Source of the DNA: Neobacillus niacini
GTDB taxonomy: Bacteria; Bacillota; Bacilli; Bacillales; Cytobacillaceae
Assembly: GCF_023715785.1 (NCBI RefSeq)
Contig: NZ_JAMBOX010000010.1
Coordinates: forward strand, 124,001-188,000
Direction: 5' to 3'
DNA: 64,000 bases
In this document: one piece after another, positions 1 to 8,831 of the stretch
Position numbering within the stretch: the first letter of the stretch is position 1
Layout: each line of letters starts with the position of its first letter
Made by a program: the position numbers and the translations under genes
Notes under the pieces: model-generated
Database searches by the model: none
What the model was told of the DNA's origin: nothing
Seen by the model: only the letters and a program-made list of their open reading frames with translations

Positions 1-391
1 AAATGACTTTCCATTCATAATGGCGAGATTGAATCGTCTCCCCCAACGGCTGAGCGGTAAATTTCCTCCGTTTGCCCCAGGTCACCTGCCGATACTTCGG
101 ATAAGGCCAGTCCTGCTTACAAATATCGATTCCTTTCGGATGGACATAGATTGGTATATCAAGATTTTCCTGAATCCACGGAGCAGTCCCGGAATGGTCC
201 TCGTGGCTATGTGTTAAAGCGACTAAATCAAAAGTATGTTCTTTGTAAAAAGAAATTAGATCCTCTTCGATACATTGGGGACCCGTATCAACCAGCAACC
301 CATCTATCAAAAACGTAAAAACCCTTCCTACAGCCCCTTGAGTTATCCCTTCAATACACGTAACTTTGCCCTTTGAATACACATCAATCAT
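1..391 (-). CDS. MBL-fold metallo-hydrolase (3' part outside window)
   Basis: The first ~130 residues are visible; the gene runs off the left edge. It starts MIDVYSKGK at an ATG preceded by a GGAGGG-type ribosome binding site. The metallo-beta-lactamase metal motif THSHEDHSG lies near residues 60-68, followed by a TAPWIQENL helix as in glyoxalase-II-like hydrolases. The family hydrolyses thioesters, lactones or phosphodiesters with one or two zinc or iron ions; the substrate cannot be told here. It points the same way as ogt, which lies 62 bases upstream and may be cotranscribed. No signal peptide, so cytoplasmic. Confidence 0.85.
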   Translation of the reverse strand, partial: MIDVYSKGKVTCIEGITQGAVGRVFTFLIDGLLVDTGPQCIEEDLISFYKEHTFDLVALTHSHEDHSGTAPWIQENLDIPIYVHPKGIDICKQDWPYPKYRQVTWGKRRKFTAQPLGETIQSRHYEWKVI

Positions 392-453
392 CGCTTCCCT
401 CCACCCCCTCCTATATTTTACCACCGGGACCATTTTCTTGCTCGTACTGCCTT

Positions 454-963
454 TTAAGCCTTCCGCTCTAACTCTAACAGCCGGGATTTCATCTCTAACC
501 CACCCCGGAAGCCGGTCAGGGCCCCATTTTTCCCTAACACCCGGTGGCATGGGACGGTAATCATCACCGGATTGGCACCGATGGCTGCACCGACCGCACG
601 CACCGCTGCAGGCCGATTAATCTTGGCGGCAATATCGGAATAAGTCCTCGTCTCTCCAAACGGGATTTCACAAAGCGCCTCCCAAACGGAACGCTGAAAT
701 TCTGTTCCACGGTAATCGGACGGAATCGTAAAGCTTGTCCGCTCCCCTTCAAGATACTGTATTAATTCTTCAGCATATGGTCTTAGTTTTTCAGCGTCCT
801 CTATCAGCCGACTTTTAGGCATCCGCTTTTCCACCCAGGCAGCCACCTCTTCAAACGCCTGTCCTTGCGACCCAACGAAACAAAGGCCTTTCTCAGTTGC
901 AGCGAGATATAACTGCCAATCTTTATGCTTCAACAACGACCAATAAACCGGCTGTGCATTCAT
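454..963 (-). CDS. ogt: methylated-DNA--protein-cysteine methyltransferase
   Basis: Suicide repair enzyme that moves an alkyl group from O6-alkylguanine (or O4-alkylthymine) in DNA onto its own cysteine. The 169-residue product has the diagnostic PCHR active site (VMITVPCHRVLG) near residue 141 and the upstream winged-helix DNA-binding segment (FQRSVWEALCEIPFGETRTYSDIA). The length is usual for Ogt/AdaB proteins; no AraC-like Ada domain is attached. The open frame extends further upstream, but the ATG at 963 (MNAQPVYW) has a GGAGG site about 9 bases before it, and the upstream residues are not family-like. Terminator of ctaB lies just upstream, so the gene probably has its own promoter. Confidence 0.9.
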   Translation of the reverse strand: MNAQPVYWSLLKHKDWQLYLAATEKGLCFVGSQGQAFEEVAAWVEKRMPKSRLIEDAEKLRPYAEELIQYLEGERTSFTIPSDYRGTEFQRSVWEALCEIPFGETRTYSDIAAKINRPAAVRAVGAAIGANPVMITVPCHRVLGKNGALTGFRGGLEMKSRLLELERKA

Positions 964-1177
964 ACTCTTTTCCTCCAATAAATAACCATGTTTTCTTTCA
1001 TTATACAAAAATAGCCGCCCGGCGTCAGGACCGGTACGGCGATTCTTCAATTGTAATCCGAGGGGTCGACAAAATAATTGTAAACCGTTTAACAGTGTTA
1101 TTACCTTTTTCACGTTGTTAATAATTATTTTGAAATAAGGAATTTTTCCGCACAGAAATAATGACAAATCTGTGAAC

Positions 1178-1213
1178 AAAAAAAAGACTATCCTTCACCT
1201 TTAAGGGACAGTC
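1178..1213 (-). terminator. rho-independent terminator after ctaB
   Basis: Read on the minus strand, an 8-bp stem (GACTGTCC pairing with GGATAGTC, one G-U) with a 12-base loop is followed by a run of eight T. It lies 21 bases beyond the ctaB stop. Confidence 0.75.
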
Positions 1214-1233
1214 CTAATAAATTTATAAAGTTT

Positions 1234-2169
1234 TCACTTGAATACTGGCAATGTAACCAAAATCATTAATACGAATAAAATTGAAACATAATTGACCGAG
1301 TAAAGAAAATTGATTTGTGCCCATTTAAGGTCGTTTTTCATAAAAAATCCGCTGATCCCTATTATTAACCATCCTAAGTTCATTAGGGTGGCAATGACAA
1401 CAAAAGCAGTGCCGAGTGATCCCAAGTAAAATGGCAGCGGCAACAGGCAGGCAATATAAACGACCATTTGTCTCTTTGTCATTTCAAACCCATGCACTAC
1501 CGGCAGCATTGCCACCTTGGCAGCGCGGTATTCTTCGCACTTTTTCATTGCAATCGCAAATGTATGAGGCATCTGAAAAACAAAGATAATCAAAAAGAGA
1601 ATGATTGGAACGATATGAAAACCAGACTCAATCGCGGTCCACCCAATCATTGGTGTGACAGCGCCGGAAACAGCACCAATGACAGTATTCAGTGTGTATT
1701 TTCGTTTAGACCACATTGTGTACAAGATGACATAAGTAAACCAGCCAATAAAGGCGTATCCGACAGCCTCCAGTCTCGTAAATAGCAACAGTACAAAACC
1801 AAGTACAGTCAGGACAATTCCTAAAGTTAATACTGATTTTAAAGAAAAATGACCGGTAACAGTTGGCCGATTCTTCGTCCGATCCATTACGGTATCGATG
1901 TCGACATCATACCAGTTATTAATAACAAGCGCTCCGCCCATCACCAAAGTACTTCCGATTATTGTCAACAGAAAAACATCCCAATAATCCATAAAGGAAC
2001 TATTGGTAAAGTAAAGCGCCAACCAAAACCCCGTAAAGACGGGCAATACATTGGCAATTAATACAGGACCTTTAAAAAGGGATCTTATGTCAGCGACTAA
2101 ACTAGATCGCGAATGTGCAATAGGAGTGTCTTTGCCGTTTTGAGCGGTAAGTATTCCATTTTGACTCAA
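1234..2169 (-). CDS. ctaB: protoheme IX farnesyltransferase (heme O synthase)
   Basis: Integral membrane UbiA-family prenyltransferase that adds a farnesyl group to heme B to give heme O for heme-copper oxidases. The first Asp-rich prenyl-diphosphate site is clear (NNWYDVDIDTVMDRTKNRPT), and about nine hydrophobic segments follow, ending YVSILFVLMILVTLPVF. The frame is open to an ATG at 2187, but a GGGGGAGG site sits inside that segment and fits a TTG start at 2169 (spacing 8), giving 311 residues. It stands apart from any cta oxidase genes here, as second ctaB copies often do. Start choice is uncertain by six codons. Confidence 0.92.
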   Translation of the reverse strand: MSQNGILTAQNGKDTPIAHSRSSLVADIRSLFKGPVLIANVLPVFTGFWLALYFTNSSFMDYWDVFLLTIIGSTLVMGGALVINNWYDVDIDTVMDRTKNRPTVTGHFSLKSVLTLGIVLTVLGFVLLLFTRLEAVGYAFIGWFTYVILYTMWSKRKYTLNTVIGAVSGAVTPMIGWTAIESGFHIVPIILFLIIFVFQMPHTFAIAMKKCEEYRAAKVAMLPVVHGFEMTKRQMVVYIACLLPLPFYLGSLGTAFVVIATLMNLGWLIIGISGFFMKNDLKWAQINFLYSVNYVSILFVLMILVTLPVFK

Positions 2170-2262
2170 AGTTCTAACCTCCCCCATAAAATGGTTTGGA
2201 TAATTAATTTCTTTGATTTTATATTAACATACTTTTTACTATACCCCTATTGTAAAAATCGC

Positions 2263-2290
2263 CAAAAAAAATGAGCCTCGAACGGCTCAT
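2263..2290 (-). terminator. rho-independent terminator after the polysaccharide deacetylase gene
   Basis: A perfect 7-bp stem (ATGAGCC/GGCTCAT) with a 6-base loop, followed on the minus strand by eight T. It lies 46 bases after the stop of the deacetylase gene. Confidence 0.8.
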
Positions 2291-2335
2291 TATAGATTAG
2301 ATACACCAAAAATTTTCCCATATAATAATTGGGAC

Positions 2336-3133
2336 TTATTTTTTGTACGGGATATCCAACAACCCCGGCACGGTTTCAAACGTAATCCCCTGTTTCTTCA
2401 ACTCAGGGATAATCTGCCGTAACGATTTGATGGTATTTGTCCGGTCTTCATTCCACTGGGCCCCGTCATGCATCAGAATAATCGCACCAGGATGGATGTT
2501 GCTGATGACATTATAGGCAATTTGCTCAGGAGGCGACTCGTACCAATCGAGAGAATCTACCGACCAGGCAACCACCGTATAATTCATCGATTTCAGCTTT
2601 TCAACCAACTCATTGTTCAAAAAGCCGTATGGCGCGCGAAACAGTTTGGTACGGTAGCCAATTTGACTGGCCAACTGATTTTCGGTTTGGGTCACCTCTC
2701 TTTCTAGCGTCGCGATGTCCCCTTGTTTTACCAGATTTGGATGCCAATATGTATGGTTCCCAATAATGTGACCTTCATCTTGGATTCGTTTCACAATCTC
2801 CGGATAGGCTTTAGCCCTTGCTCCCATCAAGAAAAAAGTCGCTTTCACATTTTGCTCTTTTAAAATATCCAAAATTTGCGGCGTAAACCGGGGGTCCGGG
2901 CCGTCATCAAATGTTAACGCCACTTTATTTGCAGTTTGTGGGCCTCTTGTCACAACCGTTTCCGGGTATCGCTGCTGCAAAATAATAAATGACACTGGGT
3001 GCCGCACACGCTCCTTATTTTCTGCTCCCCCTTCCATATTAGGAGGATTTTTTGTCTGAGCGTAGACGGACATACTTCCCAATGACAGCATGTGGATTAA
3101 CACCGTTAGCCACATCAGTAATTTTCTTGTCAT
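2336..3133 (-). CDS. secreted polysaccharide deacetylase (NodB family)
   Basis: Carbohydrate esterase family 4 enzyme, expected to remove N-acetyl groups from peptidoglycan or chitin-like polymers outside the cell. The 265-residue product starts with a signal peptide (MTRKLLMWLTVLIHMLSLGSMSVYA). The NodB motifs are in order: VALTFDDGPD (metal and base Asp), the HIIGNHTYWH metal-ligand pair, and RAPYG, then the late LMHDG motif. The ATG at 3133 has an AAGGAG site 8 bases upstream; the TTG one codon earlier is less likely. In spore-formers such enzymes act in cortex or wall remodelling; which one cannot be decided here. Confidence 0.9.
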   Translation of the reverse strand: MTRKLLMWLTVLIHMLSLGSMSVYAQTKNPPNMEGGAENKERVRHPVSFIILQQRYPETVVTRGPQTANKVALTFDDGPDPRFTPQILDILKEQNVKATFFLMGARAKAYPEIVKRIQDEGHIIGNHTYWHPNLVKQGDIATLEREVTQTENQLASQIGYRTKLFRAPYGFLNNELVEKLKSMNYTVVAWSVDSLDWYESPPEQIAYNVISNIHPGAIILMHDGAQWNEDRTNTIKSLRQIIPELKKQGITFETVPGLLDIPYKK

Positions 3134-3422
3134 CAATACATCTCCTTATCAATCCAATACTTGTTATTTTTCATAAAAAATTTTTCTTTATTCAAAATAA
3201 TAAGGCCGGCCCCATAACAGGACCGACCCATTTATCACTACCGTTTTTTCCTGAAATCCTGCCTTCTCTCCGCTACCGCTTCACTAACCATGTTATACAT
3301 AATTTCCACGCCCTTTTCCGATGCTTTACTTGTCTTGGTTCTTTAGTTGCAATTTAACCTTTTCTACTTCAAATCTGAACTACTTGATTCGAGTAAAAGG
3401 CTCTTTTTTCATCAACCAATTA

Positions 3423-4994
3423 TTAATAAATAACCTTCCAATTTTGATTAACTGTTGCTTTTACCACATTATTTTCTAGGATATAGTTTGCTATGATTTC
3501 TGATACATCGATTGAAATATCTTTCATGACGGGTTTATTTTTGTACATGAAATAATTTCCGCCTCCGCCGGCACGATAGTTATTCATCACTACATCATAT
3601 TCTTCCCCGGGTTCTACCTGTTTACCTTTGTATTCCAGTTTGACAATTCTTGCACCGATGGGCTTTGAGATATCAATCAGATATTGAATTCCTTCCCATA
3701 TATCATAATTGTAATGCTGGGGTTTCGGTATTAAAAATGCCGGGTTTATTTTAATTTCCCCTCCGTCATAGTGATCGAAATAAGCGGCGGATTGCTCCAG
3801 CGCTTCTTTCATATCTCGTCCCGTGATTCGAATGACCTTTAATGTATTAGGGTAAACGTAGTTTAAAACAATATCCCTCATTGACACATTCTCTGGAATT
3901 CCCGGCGAATGATAATCGAATAAAGATGTATTCGAAATATTTGTACCTGCTGCCTTCATTTGAACCTGATTGATAAATTCTGTTAGAGCATGATCCTCTA
4001 ATCTAATCCCGATTGGATCCCTAACAAGCATATCTCCTTCAATTTTTCCAAGCGGTTGATCTAGCCATTCTTGTGTATCTGCTTCGTAAATTTCCACCTT
4101 TTCCAATAATCGAACATCTTCTTCCACATCCGTTACGGAAAGCAATTCGGAAGACTTTTGTACACAATGCCAGCCTTTTTCTCCTTTTTCTAACTGTAAG
4201 GATACCTTTCCGAGTACAACCCCATTTTTGCCAGGTTGAACCACAATCACACCATTTATCGTTTTTCCGGCAATTTGCCGATGTTGATGTCCGGTTAAAA
4301 GCACATCAATCCCTTCTACTTCCAAACACAGTTGATATCCTTGGTTTTCACCGGTCAGTGTTTCTGTTGGCTCGCCTGTTTCTAAATCACGTTCAAAGCC
4401 TCCATGGTAGGAAATCACAACGATATCAGCCTTTTCTTGTTCCTTTAAAATCCCGACCCACTTCTTTGCAGCTAGAACAGGATCGTTAAATCTCATTCCT
4501 TCAATATGCTGAGGCTGTTCCCAATTTGGTATATAAGAGGTTGTCAAGCCAAGAATGCCTACCTTTACATCTCCTGCATGCTTGACAATATAAGGTTTGC
4601 CAAAGAAAGGTTCACCCGTTTCTCCATTCACGATATTGGCAGAAAGCCAAGGGAAGCTAGATTCCTTTACAGCTGAAGCTAAGAGGTTTTGCCCATAGTT
4701 GAATTCATGATTGCCAAAAACAGCTGCATCATACTTCATTTCATTGGCCGCAACAATCATAGGATTCGGGCGATGACTGTTAATTTTAGCATAGTGATAG
4801 GATAATGGTGTTCCTTGAATAAGATCCCCATTGTCAACCAATAAAACATGTTCATTATTCGCTCTCTCTTCTTTAATTAAAGAAGCTACTTTAGCTAAAC
4901 CGACATCAGCGTATTGATTGGTCCCATAATTTATCGGGAATATACTGCCGTGAACATCGCTTGTTTCAAGAATAATAAGTTCCATTTGTTCCAT
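3423..4994 (-). CDS. bifunctional metallophosphatase / 5'-nucleotidase (YunD-like)
   Basis: A 523-residue UshA/YunD-type enzyme. The N-terminal calcineurin-like phosphoesterase motifs are present in order: SDVHGS (residues 12-17), NGDLIQG, GNHEFNYG and GHQHRQ. The C-terminal 5'-nucleotidase domain carries YRAGGGGNY. Families of this type release phosphate from nucleoside 5'-monophosphates and open 2',3'-cyclic nucleotides. Unlike UshA it has no signal peptide or wall anchor, so it should work in the cytoplasm. It is the last gene of an operon headed by a UgpBAEC-like importer and an MBL hydrolase, suggesting that it dephosphorylates an imported compound (inference). An AAAGGA site precedes the ATG. 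Confidence 0.88.
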   Translation of the reverse strand: MEQMELIILETSDVHGSIFPINYGTNQYADVGLAKVASLIKEERANNEHVLLVDNGDLIQGTPLSYHYAKINSHRPNPMIVAANEMKYDAAVFGNHEFNYGQNLLASAVKESSFPWLSANIVNGETGEPFFGKPYIVKHAGDVKVGILGLTTSYIPNWEQPQHIEGMRFNDPVLAAKKWVGILKEQEKADIVVISYHGGFERDLETGEPTETLTGENQGYQLCLEVEGIDVLLTGHQHRQIAGKTINGVIVVQPGKNGVVLGKVSLQLEKGEKGWHCVQKSSELLSVTDVEEDVRLLEKVEIYEADTQEWLDQPLGKIEGDMLVRDPIGIRLEDHALTEFINQVQMKAAGTNISNTSLFDYHSPGIPENVSMRDIVLNYVYPNTLKVIRITGRDMKEALEQSAAYFDHYDGGEIKINPAFLIPKPQHYNYDIWEGIQYLIDISKPIGARIVKLEYKGKQVEPGEEYDVVMNNYRAGGGGNYFMYKNKPVMKDISIDVSEIIANYILENNVVKATVNQNWKVIY

Positions 4995-5029
4995 TCATTA
5001 GTTCCTTTCTCTGTTAAAACCACTGACAA

Positions 5030-5063
5030 TAAAAAGATAGAGAATTCAACAATGAAATTCTCT
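5030..5063 (-). terminator. intercistronic hairpin / weak terminator
   Basis: On the minus strand an 8-bp stem (AGAGAATT/AATTCTCT) is followed by ATCTTTTTATTG. It lies between the MBL gene and the nucleotidase gene, so it may lower expression of the last gene rather than end the operon. Confidence 0.5.
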
Positions 5064-5079
5064 AAAGCAAATAAGATTT

Positions 5080-6492
5080 TTAGTTATTAGGGAATAGTTG
5101 ATGATCTTTTAATACATAGTCAACACCATAGTCTGCTAACAATTGAATGCCAGACTTTGGTTTTAATCTTTCTGGACTGTAGCTGTGTAATGGCAGTAAG
5201 AATTTCGGATCAATACGATCTACTATATATTTCAAATGCCGAGGAATGGCATGGCCCGATGCGCCAATATAATCATAGTCAACATCCAACTTATTCAGAA
5301 TTTTTTTCAGATTTTCAAATGCTGGGTCAAATGATCCCAACGGTACACCGTTGGAATGGATATAAATCCCTTCTTGAACATGTAAATCAAATAACTCAAG
5401 AATATTTTGATACGTATTTTGCAAAAAGTATTTTCCTGGATTCGAATTGATTTTTTCTGCACCGATTGTTTCATGCCGCTTTAACAAGTCCGATTTCCAC
5501 CCTGGCAGCGTCCCTGATTGTTCTTCAAACTTCGTTTCAGCCGATGTATAAACAAGGAAATCATGTTCATCTGTTAACTTATCTAACAAATAAGCAGTCT
5601 CAGGTTCAAAAACAGCTTTTCTTAAAGAATCTTGTGCCGCTTTAATTATTCCTGTTACTCGATCCATATTCGTATGATAAATATTAAAGATTCCCAGTCC
5701 TTTTGCTGCTTTTAATTTGTCAGCCATTTTTTCAGGAATAGTTCCTTCTGTTGTCATTCCTTCGGGAACGATCGGATTCCCTACAATAGCTTCTCGCAAG
5801 TCTTCTACACTGCTCAATGTTGTCCCTTCCATAATAAGAGCATCTAGGCCCAGCTTGTTCGTTTCATTAATAAAATGTTCGATTCGTTCTGGGTGTTTCC
5901 CATGCATCCTAAGATCCCCTGTGTAAACAATGGAACCATCTGGCGTTTGAATATGGTACGCACACGCTCCTGGGATATCGTGATCAACCTGAATGGGAGT
6001 AATTTTTATTTCTCCTGCAGTGAAAGGTACACCATACTCACAGATTTGGTAGTCACGTTCCCCTGGAACACCATGCCCAATTACTTCTAATGCATGATAA
6101 AGTTCATGGCTCTCTTTTGATAAGTACACTGGAATCGATGGAGCAATTAATCCCATTGCCCCTATATGATCAAGGTGTAAATGAGAAATGATGACGGCTG
6201 TATTTTGCTGGTATGCTTCAGCAGGAATAATCTCTCGGTTAGATTCACCCAGGCTCTCGGCTGTATACAAGCCATCAATAGGAGGAATCAACTTTAATCT
6301 GAGATGGTCCCGCACCATTCCATGCAAACGCCTTTTAATCTGACCATCAAAAATATTCGTTGCAGGATTATACGTCATCCCAAAATCAAAAATAACTCGT
6401 GAATCTTTGTATTCCAGCGTTACCACTGTGCCGCCGATTGTTCGTAAGCCGCCCCAAAATCGAATATTTGTATGTTGAAATTCTTTTACCAT
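5080..6492 (-). CDS. MBL-fold hydrolase with beta-CASP-like features (RNase J-type)
   Basis: A 470-residue protein. The N-terminal MBL core has HLHLDH at about residues 104-109, a later metal His in VDHDIPG, and the bridging Asp in YTGDLRMHG. The C-terminal part has GASGHA, matching the beta-CASP histidine motif, and LHSYSPE, matching the last MBL histidine motif. These mark nucleic-acid or nucleotide phosphodiesterases of the RNase J/CPSF family. It is shorter than RNase J (about 555) and lacks an evident C-terminal dimerisation domain. Between importer genes and a 5'-nucleotidase gene it may open a phosphodiester or cyclic phosphate (inference). GAGGTG site 8 bases before the ATG. Confidence 0.8.
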   Translation of the reverse strand: MVKEFQHTNIRFWGGLRTIGGTVVTLEYKDSRVIFDFGMTYNPATNIFDGQIKRRLHGMVRDHLRLKLIPPIDGLYTAESLGESNREIIPAEAYQQNTAVIISHLHLDHIGAMGLIAPSIPVYLSKESHELYHALEVIGHGVPGERDYQICEYGVPFTAGEIKITPIQVDHDIPGACAYHIQTPDGSIVYTGDLRMHGKHPERIEHFINETNKLGLDALIMEGTTLSSVEDLREAIVGNPIVPEGMTTEGTIPEKMADKLKAAKGLGIFNIYHTNMDRVTGIIKAAQDSLRKAVFEPETAYLLDKLTDEHDFLVYTSAETKFEEQSGTLPGWKSDLLKRHETIGAEKINSNPGKYFLQNTYQNILELFDLHVQEGIYIHSNGVPLGSFDPAFENLKKILNKLDVDYDYIGASGHAIPRHLKYIVDRIDPKFLLPLHSYSPERLKPKSGIQLLADYGVDYVLKDHQLFPNN

Positions 6493-6521
6493 CTTTTTGG
6501 CACCTCATACATTTTTATTTG

Positions 6522-6564
6522 AAATGAAGAAGGGAACCATTGACTGGCCCCCGTTTCTTCATTT
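6522..6564 (-). terminator. intercistronic hairpin after the binding-protein gene
   Basis: A 10-bp stem (AAATGAAGAA/TTCTTCATTT) with extra G-C pairs inside. No strong T run follows on the minus strand, so it is more likely a 3'-stabilising or partly terminating hairpin than a full terminator. Such hairpins are common after the highly expressed binding-protein gene of ABC operons. Confidence 0.5.
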
Positions 6565-6580
6565 TTCTGGATTTCATTTC

Positions 6581-7897
6581 TTATTTTTTTGCCTTGTCCA
6601 AAGCATCTTGAGAATTCTTTTGAGCATCTTTGAGTCCTTGTTCAACAGATTTTTGCCCAACCAATACGGCTTGAATTTCTGTAGAGAATGCTGATTTCAT
6701 TGCAAACGCACCGTTAAGATGAGGGAAATGGTACCCAGCATCAAATTGTTCTTCTGCTGCTGCATAATTTGGATTCTCTTCAATATATTTTAGCCATTCA
6801 GGATCTTTTAGAGCCGATTCCCGTACTGGAACATAGCCAGTGTTTTTAGCCCAAAAAATTGTTTGTTCCTTGCTGGAAAGGAATTTCATAAATTCCCATG
6901 ATGCAAGCTTTTGTTGATCTTCTGCTGAATCAAAAACCACTAAATTTGTACCCTGAAATTGTGTAGATGCTACCTTATCACCTGGCAGCGGAGCAGTTGC
7001 CCAATTAATTTTACCTTGTGCTGATGAGCTCACAAATGAAATTCCTGCTGAAGATCCGATATACATGCCCACATCGCCACGAGTGAATGGATCAGACATA
7101 TATTTATCTTCGCCAGCTAATCTAGCAATCTTCTTATTATTGATCATATCGTTTAAGAAAGTAAGAGCCTTCTTCCCTTCTGCAGTATCGAAAGTGACCT
7201 TTTGGCTGTCAACATCGACAAATTTTCCGCCTGCTTGCTGAACCCAAGTTGGGAAATTGAGGCCAATTGCATTTTCAAAGCCCATCCCTACTACATTTCC
7301 CTTTGTTAATGTTTGTGCTGCTTTTTCAAGCTCATCCCATGTAGTTGGAACAGTTAGATTATTTTCTTTGAACATATCTGTATTATAGAAAAGGATTTCT
7401 GTACTCTTATTAAATGGAACACCATAGAATTTATTGTTCCACGTATTTTCTTCACGGAAAACTTTAACAATATCATTGAGCTCAGCCTCTGACCAGCCCA
7501 CTGTTTTATTTTGAATATAAGGTGTTAAATCAGTAATTAATTCATTATTGATATAATCCTGCATCCAATCTCCATAGGCTTGTGCCATGGCAGGTGATGT
7601 ATGTGATTTGGCTGCAGCCATTAACTTTTTGTTTAAATCATCATAAGTCCCTTGGTTTACAAGTTTAACAGTGATGTTAGATTGTGAATCATTAAATTCC
7701 TCTGTCATTGTCTGTAACGTTTTCTCTAAGCCGCCAGTCATGGCATGCCAGAATTCAATGGTAACAGGCTTATCAATTTTCGTTGGAATCTCTGCCGTAG
7801 TTTTCTTTTCAGGATCGGCTGTTTTGCCAGATGTTCCACAAGCAGCAAGACTAATCGCTAACAAACAAACAAAAAGAAGATTGATGATTTTTTTCAC
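6581..7897 (-). CDS. extracellular solute-binding lipoprotein, UgpB-like
   Basis: Family 1 (CUT1) substrate-binding lipoprotein of 438 residues. Signal peptide with lipobox LAACG near residue 20. Sequence landmarks resemble E. coli UgpB: IEFWHAMTGG, the long VPFNKSTEILFYN motif, PTTWDELEKAA and NTGYVPVR. UgpB binds sn-glycerol-3-phosphate and glycerophosphodiesters, so a phosphorylated ligand is suggested but not proven. Starts with GTG behind GGAGG. Its permease and ATPase genes lie directly upstream, with a hairpin right after it. Confidence 0.88.
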   Translation of the reverse strand: MKKIINLLFVCLLAISLAACGTSGKTADPEKKTTAEIPTKIDKPVTIEFWHAMTGGLEKTLQTMTEEFNDSQSNITVKLVNQGTYDDLNKKLMAAAKSHTSPAMAQAYGDWMQDYINNELITDLTPYIQNKTVGWSEAELNDIVKVFREENTWNNKFYGVPFNKSTEILFYNTDMFKENNLTVPTTWDELEKAAQTLTKGNVVGMGFENAIGLNFPTWVQQAGGKFVDVDSQKVTFDTAEGKKALTFLNDMINNKKIARLAGEDKYMSDPFTRGDVGMYIGSSAGISFVSSSAQGKINWATAPLPGDKVASTQFQGTNLVVFDSAEDQQKLASWEFMKFLSSKEQTIFWAKNTGYVPVRESALKDPEWLKYIEENPNYAAAEEQFDAGYHFPHLNGAFAMKSAFSTEIQAVLVGQKSVEQGLKDAQKNSQDALDKAKK

Positions 7898-7991
7898 AGT
7901 GTCTTTCCTCCAAATTTTAAAAATATAATAAAAGTAAATAATTTCAAGCAGAATAAGTTAGCGCCCATCACCTCCCTTATCGCCCTTTGAA

Positions 7992-8816
7992 TCAACCCTT
8001 AATCCCAGCTCTTGCTACCCCTTCGATGATGTATTTTTGTAAAACAATAAATAAAATAATCATCGGCAGAATAATCATAGAGGATGCTGCCATTAATAAT
8101 TCATATCGCGTACCGGCATCTGTACTAAAGGAAATTAACCCTACCGGGAGTGTGCGCATTTCTTCAGAACTAGTTACGATTAACGGCCACAAGAAAGCAT
8201 TCCAGCTGCCAATCGCCTTTAAGATAGCAATGGTTATCAATGCTGGCTTGGCAAGCGGCACCATGACAGACCATAGGAACCGAAAGTCACTGCAGCCATC
8301 GATTTTTGCAGCAAAGGAAAGCTCCTTTGGAATGGAAAAGAAAAATTGACGCAGCAAAAAAATGGAAAAAATACTTGCTAGCCATGGAACAATTAATGCC
8401 TGATAGTGATCTATCCATCCTAAGTTTGATAATGTGACAAAATTAGGAATCAATAACACCTCGCCCGGAACCATCATCGTTCCAAGCAGAACGGAGAAGA
8501 TCAGCTCACGTCCATAAAAGTTAATTCTTGAAAAAGCATAGGCCGCGAGAATGGTAGTAATTAGCTCACCTATTGTACTTGAGATTAGGACAATCACACT
8601 ATTAACCGAATAAATCGCAAAGGGTGCCGAGAACCAAGCTTCTATATAATTGCTCCATTGAATGTCAGAAGGAATCCACTTTGGAGGCATAATCATCACT
8701 TCGTTTGGTAATTTCAATGAAGTACTAATCATCCAAACAAAAGGCAAAAGCATTAATATACTCCCAAGTATCAACAATAGATAAATAAACCCTTTAGAAA
8801 GTGCTTCTTTTTGCAA
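7992..8816 (-). CDS. ABC transporter permease, UgpE/MalG-like
   Basis: Inner-membrane subunit of a CUT1 importer, 274 residues with six predicted membrane helices. The EAA loop that contacts the ATPase reads ELSFAAKIDGCSDFRFLWSVMVPLAKPAL near residues 180-210. Starts with TTG: GGGAGG lies 7 bases upstream, and the frame has no better ATG. Gene order ATPase-permease-permease-binding protein and the short 15-base gap to the preceding permease gene show one transcription unit. By analogy it is UgpE; the substrate is inferred only from the binding protein. Confidence 0.9.
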   Translation of the reverse strand: MQKEALSKGFIYLLLILGSILMLLPFVWMISTSLKLPNEVMIMPPKWIPSDIQWSNYIEAWFSAPFAIYSVNSVIVLISSTIGELITTILAAYAFSRINFYGRELIFSVLLGTMMVPGEVLLIPNFVTLSNLGWIDHYQALIVPWLASIFSIFLLRQFFFSIPKELSFAAKIDGCSDFRFLWSVMVPLAKPALITIAILKAIGSWNAFLWPLIVTSSEEMRTLPVGLISFSTDAGTRYELLMAASSMIILPMIILFIVLQKYIIEGVARAGIKG

Positions 8817-8831
8817 CGTGATTCCTCCCTT

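Noticed and set aside
964..1179. N-terminal extension of the Ogt frame
   Set aside because: The extension is not family-like and overlaps the ctaB terminator; the 963 ATG has GGAGG.
3198..3245. GC-rich GGCCGGCC hairpin considered as the terminator of the nucleotidase operon
   Set aside because: Pairing relies on several G-U pairs and the T tail is broken; it is possible but too weak to list as a feature.
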